Shown one piece after another: positions 8,678 to 18,218 of a stretch of DNA of 64,000 bases. The first letter of the stretch is position 1; every line of letters begins with the position of its first letter. Position numbers and translations under genes: made by a program. The stretch is taken from the NCBI RefSeq assembly GCF_022378335.1, contig NZ_JAIQCI010000002.1:152283-216282 (forward strand). Direction: 5' to 3'. The DNA is from Croceicoccus hydrothermalis. Its GTDB lineage: Bacteria; Pseudomonadota; Alphaproteobacteria; Sphingomonadales; Sphingomonadaceae. The notes beneath the pieces are model-generated. The model was not told where the DNA came from and searched no databases. It saw nothing but the letters and a program-made list of their open reading frames with translations.

Positions 8678-9622
8678 GTGACCGACACACCGCGCGACAC
8701 ACGCGAAACCCGCGCCGACCCGGCGAGCGATGAAGGCAGGGCAGCGCCCTATATCGACAGATTCTGGGAAAGCGATGACGGCCTGCAACTCCATTACCGC
8801 GATTACGAAGGGCCCGAGGGATCCGGCGCGTTGCCGGTGCTGTGCATTCCGGGGCTGACCCGCAATGCGCGCGATTTCGAATCGCTTGCCGAAACGCTGG
8901 CGCAGGATCGCCGCGTGCTGGTCGCCGAATTGCGGGGCCGGGGGCTGAGCGAGCAGCCGCGCGATGCGGCAAGCTACACGCCCGTCACCTATGCGCAGGA
9001 TATCGCCGGATTGTTCGCGCAGGAGGGGATCGCGCGCGCGGTGTTCATCGGCACCTCGCTCGGCGGGATCGTGACGATGCTTTACGCGCTTTCCCATCGG
9101 GAACGGATCGCAGGCGCCGTGCTCAACGATATCGGCCCGGAAATCGAGCAGGTCGGGCTCGACCGCATCGCCGGCTATGTCGGGCAGGGGCGCAACTATC
9201 CGACATGGATGCACGCCGCGCGCGCGTTGCAGGAAAGCCAGGGCGAATGCTATCCCGACTGGGGCCTCGACGAATGGCTGGCCCATGCGAAACGGTTGAT
9301 GGTGATGGGCAATAACGGGCGGATCGGGTTCGATTACGACTCTCGCATCGCCGACGCCTTTGCCCGCGATGACGAACGGCCGGAGGATGACGCGCCGCAG
9401 CCCGTTTCGCTCTGGCCGGGATTCGACGCGCTTGCGGGGCGGCCCGTGCTGATCCTCCGCGGGGAGAATTCGGACCTGCTTTCGCCCGCAACCGCGGCGA
9501 AGATGGCCGCGCAAGGCCCTGAGGTTACGCTTGTCACCGTGCCGCGAACCGGCCATGCGCCCACGCTCGACGAACCGCAGTCGCGCGAGGCCATCGCCCG
9601 GCTGCTGCAACGAACGGGCTGA
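8678..9622 (+). CDS. Alpha/beta hydrolase
   Basis: 314 aa. Alpha/beta-hydrolase landmarks: oxyanion region CIPGLTRNARDFE, nucleophile elbow FIGTSLGGIVT (Ser), an acid in LRGENSDLLSP, and catalytic His in TGHAPTLDEP. Reaction unknown; esterase, lactonase and haloperoxidase-like activities share this fold. I use the GTG at 8678 with AGGA seven bases upstream; the frame stays open further upstream, but that part overlaps selO. Followed seven bases later by a glycosyltransferase-like gene, so the two are probably cotranscribed. Confidence 0.8.
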   Translation: MTDTPRDTRETRADPASDEGRAAPYIDRFWESDDGLQLHYRDYEGPEGSGALPVLCIPGLTRNARDFESLAETLAQDRRVLVAELRGRGLSEQPRDAASYTPVTYAQDIAGLFAQEGIARAVFIGTSLGGIVTMLYALSHRERIAGAVLNDIGPEIEQVGLDRIAGYVGQGRNYPTWMHAARALQESQGECYPDWGLDEWLAHAKRLMVMGNNGRIGFDYDSRIADAFARDDERPEDDAPQPVSLWPGFDALAGRPVLILRGENSDLLSPATAAKMAAQGPEVTLVTVPRTGHAPTLDEPQSREAIARLLQRTG

Positions 9623-9629
9623 TCCTCAC

Positions 9630-10724
9630 ATGGCGAAGAAGAAGATCAAGGTGTTGAAGGTGCGCAAGCTGCTGCACCTCGGTATCGATGGCGAGGCGAT
9701 GGCGTGGTCGGCACGTCTGATCCGCAGCCTCCCGCCCAGGATGCAGAACCATTCGCCCTTCGCCGATGATGACACGGCGTCGAGGTTGCAGCTTTACCGC
9801 CCTGATTTTCCTGTGTTTTCGGGTATTGCGGGGCTCGGCCGCCTGTCGCGAATGGCGCGGGCGATGCGCGGCTACGATCTCGTCGTGACGCATGGCGACA
9901 GGGCGCTCAACCCGGTCATGGCGCACACGTTTTTCGCAGGGCAGCTGGGCTTGCCGCCGCTGCTCCACCTGCACGATGGGGTGGCGGGGTTTACAGGCGG
10001 CATGCTGCACGATTTTCGCCGGCGCCTCGCCTTTGCCAGAACGCAGGCCATCGTCGTGCCGACCACGGACAGCGCCGCCGAATTCGCCCGTGCCTTCTCA
10101 CCCCCTGCGGGCAGCCTGCAGATCCTGCCGCCGCTGTTTCCGCAGGCGCCGCGCGTAAAACCGCGCCCCGACGCGATGCCCCGGCTGGTAAAACGCGGGG
10201 CGGAACGATGGATCGCGGCGCAGGCATGCGATTTCGCACCGGTTGCCGATGCGGTGATCGGATCGCTGCCGCAGATGCCGGATCATTGGCGGCTGGTATT
10301 GTTCGGAACGCGCGCGGAAACGGCGCCGCTCGTCGCGCGGGCGGAGCAGGATGCGATGCAGGACCGCGTGCTGACGACCGACCGGGTTGCGGGGCCATCC
10401 GATTTCGCGGGGCTTTACGACATCGTCCTGTGCGCGTCGGACGGCGGGCTGCCGCCGGGCATGACCGATGCGATGGCCGCCGGTTCCGCCGTGGTGGTGC
10501 GCGGGCCGCGGGCAATGTCCGAACTGCTCCCGCCCGAAGGCCGGTTCGCGCATGTGGGCGCGAGCGATGGCGAGGCCTTGCGCGATGCGCTGTGCCGCAT
10601 GGTGGCAGGCGATACCGCGGCAGAGGCGGGCGCGGCCAATGCATCCTACGCTGCGGAGCGCGCCGATCCCGCGCCGTATCACGCGCTGATCGCGGGGCTG
10701 CTCGACATACCCCAGCTCGATTGA
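9630..10724 (+). CDS. Divergent glycosyltransferase-like protein (GT-B fold)
   Basis: 364 aa. Organisation resembles a family-4 glycosyltransferase: an N-terminal half with an acceptor-type pattern (VVTHGDRALNPVMAHTFF, LHLHDGVAGFTGG) and a C-terminal nucleotide-sugar half ending in ASDGGLPPGMTDAMAAGSAV. The latter occupies the place of the usual E-x7-E donor motif but lacks the first Glu, so activity is not assured. No signal peptide; a basic N terminus (MAKKKIKVLKVRK) suggests membrane association. Starts seven bases after the alpha/beta hydrolase. Acceptor unknown. Confidence 0.6.
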   Translation: MAKKKIKVLKVRKLLHLGIDGEAMAWSARLIRSLPPRMQNHSPFADDDTASRLQLYRPDFPVFSGIAGLGRLSRMARAMRGYDLVVTHGDRALNPVMAHTFFAGQLGLPPLLHLHDGVAGFTGGMLHDFRRRLAFARTQAIVVPTTDSAAEFARAFSPPAGSLQILPPLFPQAPRVKPRPDAMPRLVKRGAERWIAAQACDFAPVADAVIGSLPQMPDHWRLVLFGTRAETAPLVARAEQDAMQDRVLTTDRVAGPSDFAGLYDIVLCASDGGLPPGMTDAMAAGSAVVVRGPRAMSELLPPEGRFAHVGASDGEALRDALCRMVAGDTAAEAGAANASYAAERADPAPYHALIAGLLDIPQLD

Positions 10725-10877
10725 CCCGGCCCCGCGACAAGGTTTTGCCCTTTCATCGCGGGTTCAGGGGATAAGCGCTCTATGCCGGGGCCGGATGTGC
10801 GACGGGGATTGGCGATTGAAAAGCCCTGTCGCGCCGCCTAGACCCCGCGCGAACCGACCGCATGAAAGGCAACGAAC

Positions 10878-11657
10878 TTGGCGCTTCGCCCCAAAACCCC
10901 CGAAGACCGGCAGCAGGCGCTCGCCCGGCAGGAAAAGGCGCAGGAGGACGTGTTCCGCCGCGAGGTGGACGAAGCCGTGCGGCAGGACCGGATGCAATCC
11001 GCGATGCGCCGCTATGGCGTGCCCGCGCTTGTTGTCGCGGTTCTGCTGATCGTGGGGCTGGGCGGCTATGTCTGGTGGCACGGGCGGCAGGTCGCAGAGG
11101 CGGAGGCCGATGCGGTCGAGCTTACGCTCGCGATGGATCGCATCGATGCGAATCGGCTCGATGAGGCGAGCGAGCGGCTCTCTCCCCTTCTGGAGTCCGA
11201 CATTGCCGGCTATCGCGCGCCCGCCCGCATGGCGGCAGCGGGCATCGCGCTGGAACAGGGCGACGCGGCGGAGGCGACACGGCTTTTCGACCTCGTCGCG
11301 CAGGATGCCGACGCGCCCGATGCCCTGCGCGATCTTGCGCGGCTTAGGGCGGTGTCGGCCAATTTCGACGCGATGGCCCCGGCCGAGGTGATCGAGCGTC
11401 TGGGCCCGATCGCGGCACCCGGCAATCCGTTTTTCGGCAGCGCGGGCGAGCTGGTCGCCATGGCACAGATCAAGCAGGGCAACGAGGACGAAGCCGGCGC
11501 CATGTTCGCACAGATCGCGCGCGAGGACGACGTGCCGCAATCGCTGCGCGCACGGGCGCGGCAGATGGCCGGCGTGCTGGGCACCGACGCGATCGACGAT
11601 GCACAGCAGGTCGTCGAGGATATCATGCAAGGCAGCGCCGCAAGGCCGCGGCCGTAA
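10878..11657 (+). CDS. YfgM-like membrane-anchored tetratricopeptide protein
   Basis: 259 aa: about 47 cytoplasmic charged residues, one transmembrane helix (YGVPALVVAVLLIVGLGGYVWW), then periplasmic helical repeats (TPR_21 type). E. coli YfgM is a SecYEG-associated partner of the periplasmic chaperone network and is likewise encoded just before bamB. The start is TTG at 10878: an in-frame TGA lies at 10863-10865, no ATG intervenes, and AAAGG lies eight bases upstream. bamB starts nine bases after the stop, so this is a two-gene operon acting in outer-membrane protein biogenesis. Confidence 0.85.
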   Translation: MALRPKTPEDRQQALARQEKAQEDVFRREVDEAVRQDRMQSAMRRYGVPALVVAVLLIVGLGGYVWWHGRQVAEAEADAVELTLAMDRIDANRLDEASERLSPLLESDIAGYRAPARMAAAGIALEQGDAAEATRLFDLVAQDADAPDALRDLARLRAVSANFDAMAPAEVIERLGPIAAPGNPFFGSAGELVAMAQIKQGNEDEAGAMFAQIAREDDVPQSLRARARQMAGVLGTDAIDDAQQVVEDIMQGSAARPRP

Positions 11658-11666
11658 GAGGATCGG

Positions 11667-13040
11667 ATGCAGGTTTTGAACACATATTTTCCGACATCGG
11701 CCCGCCGGCGCGGCGCAGGTTTCCTGCGCGGTACGGCAATGGCCGTGCTTGCCGTCTCGCTCGGCGCGTGCAGCATTTTCGACAAGGGCGACCCCGAAAC
11801 CACGCCGACGGTCGGCAACCGCACGCCGATCCTCTCCAAGATCGAGAGCGGTGCGAAGGTGGACCCGGCGCTGGCCAATGTGCCCGTCGTGCTCCCGGCG
11901 CAGCAGGTGAACGCCGAATGGGCGCAGGCGGGGGGATCGGCCTCCAAAAGCTATGGTCATCTCGCACTGTCCCCTTCGCCCGGCCGGGCCTGGTCGGTCG
12001 ATATCGCCGGGGGCAACACGCGCCGCAGGCTCGCCGCGTCGCCGGTCATCGGCAATGGCATCATGTTCGTCTATGACACGGCGGGAACGGTGCAGGCGTT
12101 CGATGCGAACACCGGTGCGCGCCTGTGGCAACATTCGCTCGAATCCGACGGTGGGGGCAGCAATTCGCTGTTCGGCGGCGGGGTCAGCTATGCGGACGGG
12201 CGCGTCTATGCGACCACGGGCCTTGGCGAGGTTGCCGCGCTCGACGCGCAGACGGGGGCCGAATTCTGGCGCGTGAATTTGAACTCGCCCTTGCGCGGTG
12301 CGCCCACGCTCGCGTTCGGCGAAGTGTTCGTGATGACGCAGGACAACCGCATCTATGCGCTGGATGCACAGGACGGGTCGCAGAACTGGACCGAGGCGGG
12401 CTCTTCGGGTCAGTCGGGTGTGTTCGGCGTGGCGGCACCCGCGGCGGGGCAGGGCACGGTGATCGCGGGCTATTCCTCGGGCGAGCTTATCGCCTATCGC
12501 TATGAAAACGGGCGCAACCTTTGGGCCGATGCGCTTTCACGGACCAGCATTTCGACATCCGTCGGCACGCTGACCGACATCGACGCCGATCCGATCATCG
12601 ATTCGGGCCGTGTCTATGCGCTGGGTCAGGGCGGGCGCATGGCGGCGTACGAGCTCGTCACCGGGCAGCGTATCTGGGAACTCAATCTCGCCGGGATTTC
12701 GACGCCGGCGGTCGCGGGCGACTGGATCTTCACCCTCACCGACGATGCGCGCATGCTCGCCATCAGCCGCGCCACGGGCAAGGTGCGCTGGATCGCGCAG
12801 CTTGCCCATTATCGCAAGCCGAAGAACAAGGAAGGCGAGATCTTCTGGTCCGGGCCGGTGCTTGCGGGCGAGCGGCTCTGGATCGCAAATTCGCGCGGGG
12901 AACTGTGGGCCGTGAATGCCGCCGATGGCGAGGCGAACATGATCGCGGAACTGAACGCCGGCGTATCGCTCGCCCCGGTGGTTGCCAACAACACGCTTTA
13001 CGTGCTGGACGAAAGCGGGCGGATCACCGCCTTTCGCTAA
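11667..13040 (+). CDS. bamB: Outer-membrane assembly lipoprotein BamB
   Basis: 457 aa. Lipoprotein signal with lipobox SLGAC (Cys35), then a PQQ/WD-like eight-bladed propeller: repeated blades such as VQAFDANTGARLWQH, VAALDAQTGAEFWRV, IYALDAQDGSQNWTE and MAAYELVTGQRIWEL. BamB is the propeller lipoprotein of the BAM complex on the inner face of the outer membrane. RBS AGAGGA lies four bases before ATG 11667. The GTPase gene der, often next to bamB, does not follow; the next gene is convergent gshA. Confidence 0.93.
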   Translation: MQVLNTYFPTSARRRGAGFLRGTAMAVLAVSLGACSIFDKGDPETTPTVGNRTPILSKIESGAKVDPALANVPVVLPAQQVNAEWAQAGGSASKSYGHLALSPSPGRAWSVDIAGGNTRRRLAASPVIGNGIMFVYDTAGTVQAFDANTGARLWQHSLESDGGGSNSLFGGGVSYADGRVYATTGLGEVAALDAQTGAEFWRVNLNSPLRGAPTLAFGEVFVMTQDNRIYALDAQDGSQNWTEAGSSGQSGVFGVAAPAAGQGTVIAGYSSGELIAYRYENGRNLWADALSRTSISTSVGTLTDIDADPIIDSGRVYALGQGGRMAAYELVTGQRIWELNLAGISTPAVAGDWIFTLTDDARMLAISRATGKVRWIAQLAHYRKPKNKEGEIFWSGPVLAGERLWIANSRGELWAVNAADGEANMIAELNAGVSLAPVVANNTLYVLDESGRITAFR

Positions 13041-13082
13041 ACCATGATGCGCGCCCGGCCCGCCCTGCCGGACGCGCCATGA

Positions 13083-14456
13083 TCAAAAGCTCTTCGCGCC
13101 GTAGATCCGCGATACGTCGCCGTTCCATTCGCCGTGATACAGGTCGAGGCATCGTTCGGCGAGCGTCTTCCCGCTGCGTACCACCTCGTCCAGCGGTTCG
13201 AGAAAGCCGGTTTCGTTGTCCCCGCTCGCATTGCGGCGGTCGCGCGCGGACAATCCGGCTCGCGCGATGGACAGCACCTCGCCCGCGATGTCGCGCAGCG
13301 TTCCGCCGCCCGGCAGGGGCGCGGCCAGCCCCATTTTCGGCACCGCGTCGCGCAATGCCTCGCGCTCGGCCATGGTCCAGCCCTTGACCAGATCCCACGC
13401 CGCGTCGATCGCGGTCCGGTCGTAAAGCAACCCGACCCACAGCGCCGGAAGCGCGCAGATCCGATTCCACGGCCCCCCATCGGCCCCCCGCATTTCGAGG
13501 AAGCTCTTGAGCCGCACCTCGGGAAAGGCGGTGGACATATGGTCCTCCCAATCGGCGGCGGTCGGCTTTTCGCCGGGCAGGACGGATAGCTTGCCATCGA
13601 GGAAATCGCGGAACGAATGGCCTGCCGCGTCGATATATCTTCCGTCGCGAAAGACGAAATACATCGGCACGTCGAGCATGTAATCGGCATAGCGCTCGTA
13701 ACCGAAGCCATCCTCGAACACGAAGGGCAGCATGCCGGTGCGATGCGGATCGGTATCGGACCAGATATGGCTGCGATAGGACAGGAATCCGTTCGGCTTG
13801 CCCTCCAGAAACGGCGAATTGGCGAACAACGCCGTCGCCAGCGGTTGCAGCGCGAGCCCGACGCGGAACTTGGCCACCATATCGGCCTCGCTCTCGTAAT
13901 CGAGGTTCACCTGAATCGTGCAGGTCCGCAGCATCATGTCGAGACCGAGATTGCCGACGCGCGGCATGTGGCGGCGCATGATGTCATAGCGCCCCTTCGG
14001 CATCATGGGGAGCTCCTCGCGCGTCTTGTCCGGCCACATTCCCGCGCCGAGGAAGCCGACGCCGAAACGGTCGCCAATCGCCTTCACCTGTTCGAGGTGG
14101 CGCCCGGTTTCGGCGCAGGTTTCGTGCAGGTTTTCAAGCGGCGCGCCCGAGAGTTCGAGCTGTCCCGCAGGCTCCAGGCTGACCGTGCCGTCGGGGCCGG
14201 ACATGGCGATGACCTTGCCGTTTTCCTCCACAGGCGACCATCCGAATTGGGTGAGCCCCATGAGGATGTCGCGAATGCCGCCCGGTTCGTCATAGCTGGG
14301 CGCGTGGTGATCGCCGCGCTTGTACACCAGCTTTTCATGTTCGGTGCCGATGCGCCAGTTTTCGGGCGGCTTTTCCCCGTCGGCCATCGGGCGGATCAGG
14401 GCGTCGCGGCTTTCGATGACCGGCGCGGCTTGGGCAGAGGTTTTGCGCGTGCTCAT
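13083..14456 (-). CDS. gshA: Glutamate-cysteine ligase
   Basis: 457 aa, of the plant/alphaproteobacterial GCS2-type glutamate-cysteine ligase. Motifs: RIGTEHEKLVY near 37, SLEPAGQLELSGAP near 95, RTCTIQVNLDYESE near 180, and EMRGADGGPWNRI near 330. Catalyses ATP-dependent joining of Glu and Cys to gamma-glutamylcysteine, the first step to glutathione; the product is also a substrate for some EgtB enzymes (see egtB). ATG at 14454-14456. Sixty bases downstream of rsmE on the same strand, a common pairing in sphingomonads. Confidence 0.92.
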   Translation of the reverse strand: MSTRKTSAQAAPVIESRDALIRPMADGEKPPENWRIGTEHEKLVYKRGDHHAPSYDEPGGIRDILMGLTQFGWSPVEENGKVIAMSGPDGTVSLEPAGQLELSGAPLENLHETCAETGRHLEQVKAIGDRFGVGFLGAGMWPDKTREELPMMPKGRYDIMRRHMPRVGNLGLDMMLRTCTIQVNLDYESEADMVAKFRVGLALQPLATALFANSPFLEGKPNGFLSYRSHIWSDTDPHRTGMLPFVFEDGFGYERYADYMLDVPMYFVFRDGRYIDAAGHSFRDFLDGKLSVLPGEKPTAADWEDHMSTAFPEVRLKSFLEMRGADGGPWNRICALPALWVGLLYDRTAIDAAWDLVKGWTMAEREALRDAVPKMGLAAPLPGGGTLRDIAGEVLSIARAGLSARDRRNASGDNETGFLEPLDEVVRSGKTLAERCLDLYHGEWNGDVSRIYGAKSF

Positions 14457-14516
14457 GCCCTGCGCGTTAGGACGCCACGCCCCGCGATGCCAGCGCAATC
14501 TTATGGGGGGCGCGCC

Positions 14517-15263
14517 TTACGCCCAGTCGCCCGCGATCCCCATCCACAGCGCCGTTGCGGCAAGGGTCGCAGTCTCCCCCCGCAGGATACGAGGGCCGAG
14601 CGTGATCGCGCGTGCGGCCGTCACGCCGCGGATCGCATCGCGTTCGGCATCGTCAAATCCGCCCTCCGGCCCGGTGAGCAGGGCGGCCGTTCGCGGTCCG
14701 CGGGCAAATTCTCCCGCCGCCGCCGCGCCGCCCGTTTCGTCCGCGAAATACAAGGCCCTGTCATCGGGCCAGTCGCGCAGCAATGCGGCCAGCGGGACAG
14801 GCGCGCACAATTCGGGAAGGGCGGTTCGCGCGCATTGTTCGGCCGCCTCGGTCACGATGGTACGCGCGCGGTCGAGGTTCAGCGCATCGGCAACGCAGCG
14901 GCGCGTGATGAGCGGCTGTATCCGCCGTACGCCAAGTTCCGTCGCTTTTTCCAGCACCTGATCGAATCGCGGTTTCTTGAGCAATGCGGCGCATAGTGTG
15001 AAATCCGGCACGGTTTCGCGGGGGCGCATGTGTTCGACGATTTCGGCGGTCACCGCGCGCTTGCCCACGTCGGTCACGCGGGCGGCCCATTCGCCGGTCG
15101 CATCGTCGCACAGCATCACCGCATCGCCTGTCCCCACGCGCATCACGCGGGCGAGGTAATGGGCGGCCTTCCCCTCGATGCGCACGTCCTGCCCCGGCGA
15201 CAGAGGGTGTGGCACGAAAAGGCGGGGGGCGCTGCGCGGCGGCCAGGCGGGGGTTGCGGGCAT
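14517..15263 (-). CDS. rsmE: 16S rRNA (uracil-1498-N3)-methyltransferase
   Basis: 248 aa SPOUT-fold methyltransferase. N-terminal PUA-like domain (HYLARVMRVGTGDAVML) and a C-terminal knot with KATELGVRRIQPLIT, TEAAEQCARTALPEL, LLTGPEGGFDDAE and LGPRILRGETATLAA, all RsmE signatures for S-adenosylmethionine binding. Acts on m3U1498 of 16S rRNA in the assembled 30S subunit. Upstream of gshA; divergent from ubiA with 54 bp between starts. Confidence 0.93.
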   Translation of the reverse strand: MPATPAWPPRSAPRLFVPHPLSPGQDVRIEGKAAHYLARVMRVGTGDAVMLCDDATGEWAARVTDVGKRAVTAEIVEHMRPRETVPDFTLCAALLKKPRFDQVLEKATELGVRRIQPLITRRCVADALNLDRARTIVTEAAEQCARTALPELCAPVPLAALLRDWPDDRALYFADETGGAAAAGEFARGPRTAALLTGPEGGFDDAERDAIRGVTAARAITLGPRILRGETATLAATALWMGIAGDWA

Positions 15264-15317
15264 GGCGAAGCGTCTAGCCGCTTCGCTTCGCCGCGAAAAG
15301 ACGCTAGCACGCTGCGC

Positions 15318-16226
15318 ATGGATGTGACCGCAACGCCCGACACGCAGTATCGCGGCTTCGTCGCCTGGCTCCCCGCGCCGGCGCGGCCCTATGCGCTTCT
15401 CGCCCGGTTCGATCGGCCGATCGGCTGGTGGCTCCTTTTCTGGCCCTGTGCGTGGGGGGTGTTGCTGGCCGGCGGGATGGATCGCTGGCCGCTGCTGCTC
15501 TGGCTGCTTGTCGGCTCGATCGCGATGCGCGGCGCGGGATGCGTGTGGAACGATTTTCTCGACCGGGATCTCGACCGGCAGATCGCGCGCACCGCGACAC
15601 GCCCGCTCGCCAGCGGTGCGGTGTCTGCAAAGCAGGCTTTGCTATGGCTGGGGGCGCTTTGCATCGCCGGGTTGATCGTGCTGCTGCAATTGCGGTTGCA
15701 GGCACAGCTTGTCGCGCTGGCCAGCATCGTGCCGGTGGCCGCCTATCCCTTGATGAAGCGCATCACCTGGTGGCCGCAGGCGTGGTTGGGGTTGGTGTTC
15801 AGCTGGGGTGCGCTGGTCGGCTGGGTCGAGATCGGGCTGCCGCAATGGGGCGTGCTGGCCGCGCTTTACGCCGGGGCGATCTGCTGGGTCATCGGCTATG
15901 ACACGATCTACGCGCTGCAGGATATCGAGGATGACGCGCTGGTCGGTGTGCGGTCGAGCGCGCGGGCATTGGGCGGACGGGTGCGCGGCGGGGTGGCGGG
16001 CTTCTACCTTGCGGCGATGGTGTTCTGGATGGTCGCGTTCTGGTTGCTGCGCGGGCATTGGCTGGCTCTCGTCGCGCTGGTGCCGATGGCGCTGCATCTT
16101 GGCTGGCAGATCGGGACATTGCGGCCGGCGGATCCGGCCGATCCGCTGGCCAAGTTCCGCTCGAACCGGTTTGCGGGCTTGCTGATGGCGCTGGCCTGTC
16201 TCGTTGCGGGCAATGCCGGGATGTAA
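15318..16226 (+). CDS. ubiA: 4-hydroxybenzoate polyprenyltransferase
   Basis: 302 aa integral membrane prenyltransferase of ubiquinone synthesis. The two Asp-rich motifs are plain: NDFLDRDLDRQ near 78 and YDTIYALQDIEDD near 200, among about eight transmembrane helices. It attaches the polyprenyl tail to 4-hydroxybenzoate at the inner membrane. The ATG at 15318 leaves a 35-residue N terminus before the first helix. Its stop at 16226 directly abuts the stop of the convergent PH-domain gene. Confidence 0.93.
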   Translation: MDVTATPDTQYRGFVAWLPAPARPYALLARFDRPIGWWLLFWPCAWGVLLAGGMDRWPLLLWLLVGSIAMRGAGCVWNDFLDRDLDRQIARTATRPLASGAVSAKQALLWLGALCIAGLIVLLQLRLQAQLVALASIVPVAAYPLMKRITWWPQAWLGLVFSWGALVGWVEIGLPQWGVLAALYAGAICWVIGYDTIYALQDIEDDALVGVRSSARALGGRVRGGVAGFYLAAMVFWMVAFWLLRGHWLALVALVPMALHLGWQIGTLRPADPADPLAKFRSNRFAGLLMALACLVAGNAGM

Positions 16227-17741
16227 CTATCGCGGCAGGCGTGCAAAATCGACCGCGGCGATATGGTCGAGCACGCGGGCGCGCACCGCTCGCGCCTCCT
16301 CGAGACCGATGCCGGCAATCGCGAAACTTCCACCCGCCAGCCCGAAGTGCAGCCGCGCATAGCCGCGCATCCGGGCAAGCGGGCCCTGCGCGATTTCCAC
16401 GCTATGCAGCCGGATCCGAGGCACGGCGGTGAGTTCGGGCGACAGGAGGCCCACCTGTCCGAACAATGTCGCATCGTCGAGCGCATGGCGATGCCGCCGC
16501 CATTGCAGCCAGCGTGATGCCGCGATCAATCCGGCAATCACCACCGGGATTGCGGCAAAGAGCCAGTAGGGCGAAACCGCCAGCCCCGCCGCAACAAGGA
16601 GCAGCGGAACCGCACCGATCAGCGCCGCATCGGTGAAATAGCGGGAATCCGGTCTGTGCCAACGCGTGTCCGCATCGGGCAGGTCGATACCGGTAATGGC
16701 TACGATCCGGGCGATTTCCGCCATGGTGGCAAAGGGTGCGACGACATGGCTCGCTTCGGATTTGTCACTGGCCAGGCTGACGAAGGACAGGCCGTACCAG
16801 CCAAAGAGGCGCCGGATTGCGCCGGTGCCGATCGTCGCGGCCTGTACGCGGTGCAGCGGCATGACCACGTCGCTGCGCGTCAGGAGCCCGCGGCGCCGGC
16901 GAAACCCCTTGTCCGTGCGTTCGAGGAGAAACCGGTAATCGCCAAGAATCGTGCGAACCATCCCCGTGACGAACCCGACGAGCAAAAGTGTCCCCAGCCC
17001 CAGCACGGCGCCCGCAATGGCCAGCGCGATACCCGCCGCGGCAACATATTCCCCTTGTTGACCAATGAGTTCTTCCCAGAAGCTGTCATTCCATATCAAG
17101 GGGGAAAGCAGGAATTCGAACTGCTGAAACCCCGCGGCCAGGACCGCGAACACGAGGAGCGAGAACTCGAAGGCGCCGAAGGTGACGAGCCGCCTGTTGT
17201 CCATTGCGAAAACGGTCTGCGCCGCTTCGGTTGCGGGGGTGGCCGATGTTCCTTCTGCACCATTGCCGTCCCCGGACAGCCGCGCGCGCCGGTCGCGGAC
17301 CTGCTCGCGCAATCGTGCGCCTTCTGCCGCGGTGACATAGGCGAGGGTGACTTCTTCCTTCCCGCCCGCGCCGGTTTCGAACTGCACCTCGACCAACCCG
17401 AAAAGCCGCGAAAGCAGCGTTTCCGACAGGCTGACGTCCTGTATCCGGTCGTAGGGGATGGACCGCGCCTCTTTATTGATAAGCCCGCGTTCGACACGAA
17501 TATCGTCCGCCCCCACGCGATAGCCGAGCTGCCGCCAGGCGATCCATGCGCCGCCGACGACCGCAATCACGATGATTACCGGTGCGATCCAGATGACCCA
17601 GTCCGGCACATCGTCGCGCATCGCGCCGAACGCCAGCGCCACGATGCCAAGCATCCCCTGCCACACGCCCTTTGCCGCGCGCACCGCGATGCCATAGGGA
17701 TGCGTCCGCATCAGCGAGCCGCCATCGGCCATGTCGCTCAT
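16227..17741 (-). CDS. Bacterial PH-domain membrane protein (YdbT-like)
   Basis: 504 aa with three bPH_2-type modules between paired transmembrane helices: near 70-125 (YRVGADDIRVERGLIN, IPYDRIQDVSLSE), near 270-340 (RRRRGLLTRSDVVMPLHRVQ) and near 410-490. E. coli/Bacillus YdbT belongs here; function remains undefined, although some family members affect stress or bacteriocin sensitivity. The ATG at 17741 overlaps the stop of the smaller PH protein as ATGA, so the two are translationally coupled and probably form a complex. Confidence 0.8.
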   Translation of the reverse strand: MSDMADGGSLMRTHPYGIAVRAAKGVWQGMLGIVALAFGAMRDDVPDWVIWIAPVIIVIAVVGGAWIAWRQLGYRVGADDIRVERGLINKEARSIPYDRIQDVSLSETLLSRLFGLVEVQFETGAGGKEEVTLAYVTAAEGARLREQVRDRRARLSGDGNGAEGTSATPATEAAQTVFAMDNRRLVTFGAFEFSLLVFAVLAAGFQQFEFLLSPLIWNDSFWEELIGQQGEYVAAAGIALAIAGAVLGLGTLLLVGFVTGMVRTILGDYRFLLERTDKGFRRRRGLLTRSDVVMPLHRVQAATIGTGAIRRLFGWYGLSFVSLASDKSEASHVVAPFATMAEIARIVAITGIDLPDADTRWHRPDSRYFTDAALIGAVPLLLVAAGLAVSPYWLFAAIPVVIAGLIAASRWLQWRRHRHALDDATLFGQVGLLSPELTAVPRIRLHSVEIAQGPLARMRGYARLHFGLAGGSFAIAGIGLEEARAVRARVLDHIAAVDFARLPR

Positions 17742-18208
17742 CCCGCTTCGCCCTCTGCGATGAAGGCGCGGATCGTTTCCCGCATGGCAAGCGCCTCGCC
17801 ATGTTCGAGGCCGGGCAGCGCGACCGATGCATTATGGGTGCCCGCCGTATGCACCACCAGCGTGGCAAGCCCGAACAGGCGTTCGATCGCTTCTGCATTG
17901 ACGTCGATATGTTGCACCCGGCCAAAGGGAACCACCGTATCGCGCCGGTTCCACCATCCGCGCACCACGCGCAGCCGGTCGCGCGTAAGCCGATAGCCGA
18001 GGCGCCGATAACGCCGGCGCGGCATCATGACGACGAAGCCGAGAAGCAGAAGCGCGACCGGAGCGATGAACGCCCCTGTGGGCATCGGGGCGGCAATCTC
18101 CGCGACGATGGCGGCGACGGCCACCGGCACGATCACCATGATCGCACGCATCCGCATCACCTTGATCATGTTCGGATGCACCGGATCGAGCGTGTCTTCA
18201 TTCATCAT
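17738..18208 (-). CDS. Bacterial PH-domain membrane protein (YdbS-like)
   Basis: 156 aa: two N-terminal transmembrane helices followed by one bPH_2 module (YRLTRDRLRVVRGWWNRRDT, VPFGRVQHIDV). Pairs with the three-module YdbT-like protein immediately downstream by a four-base ATGA overlap. A good RBS (AGGGGG, about five bases before) supports the start at 18206-18208; a second ATG follows directly. The smc stop is ten bases upstream, so this operon could be transcribed with smc. Confidence 0.8.
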   Translation of the reverse strand: MMNEDTLDPVHPNMIKVMRMRAIMVIVPVAVAAIVAEIAAPMPTGAFIAPVALLLLGFVVMMPRRRYRRLGYRLTRDRLRVVRGWWNRRDTVVPFGRVQHIDVNAEAIERLFGLATLVVHTAGTHNASVALPGLEHGEALAMRETIRAFIAEGEAG

Positions 18209-18218
18209 CGCGTCCCCC

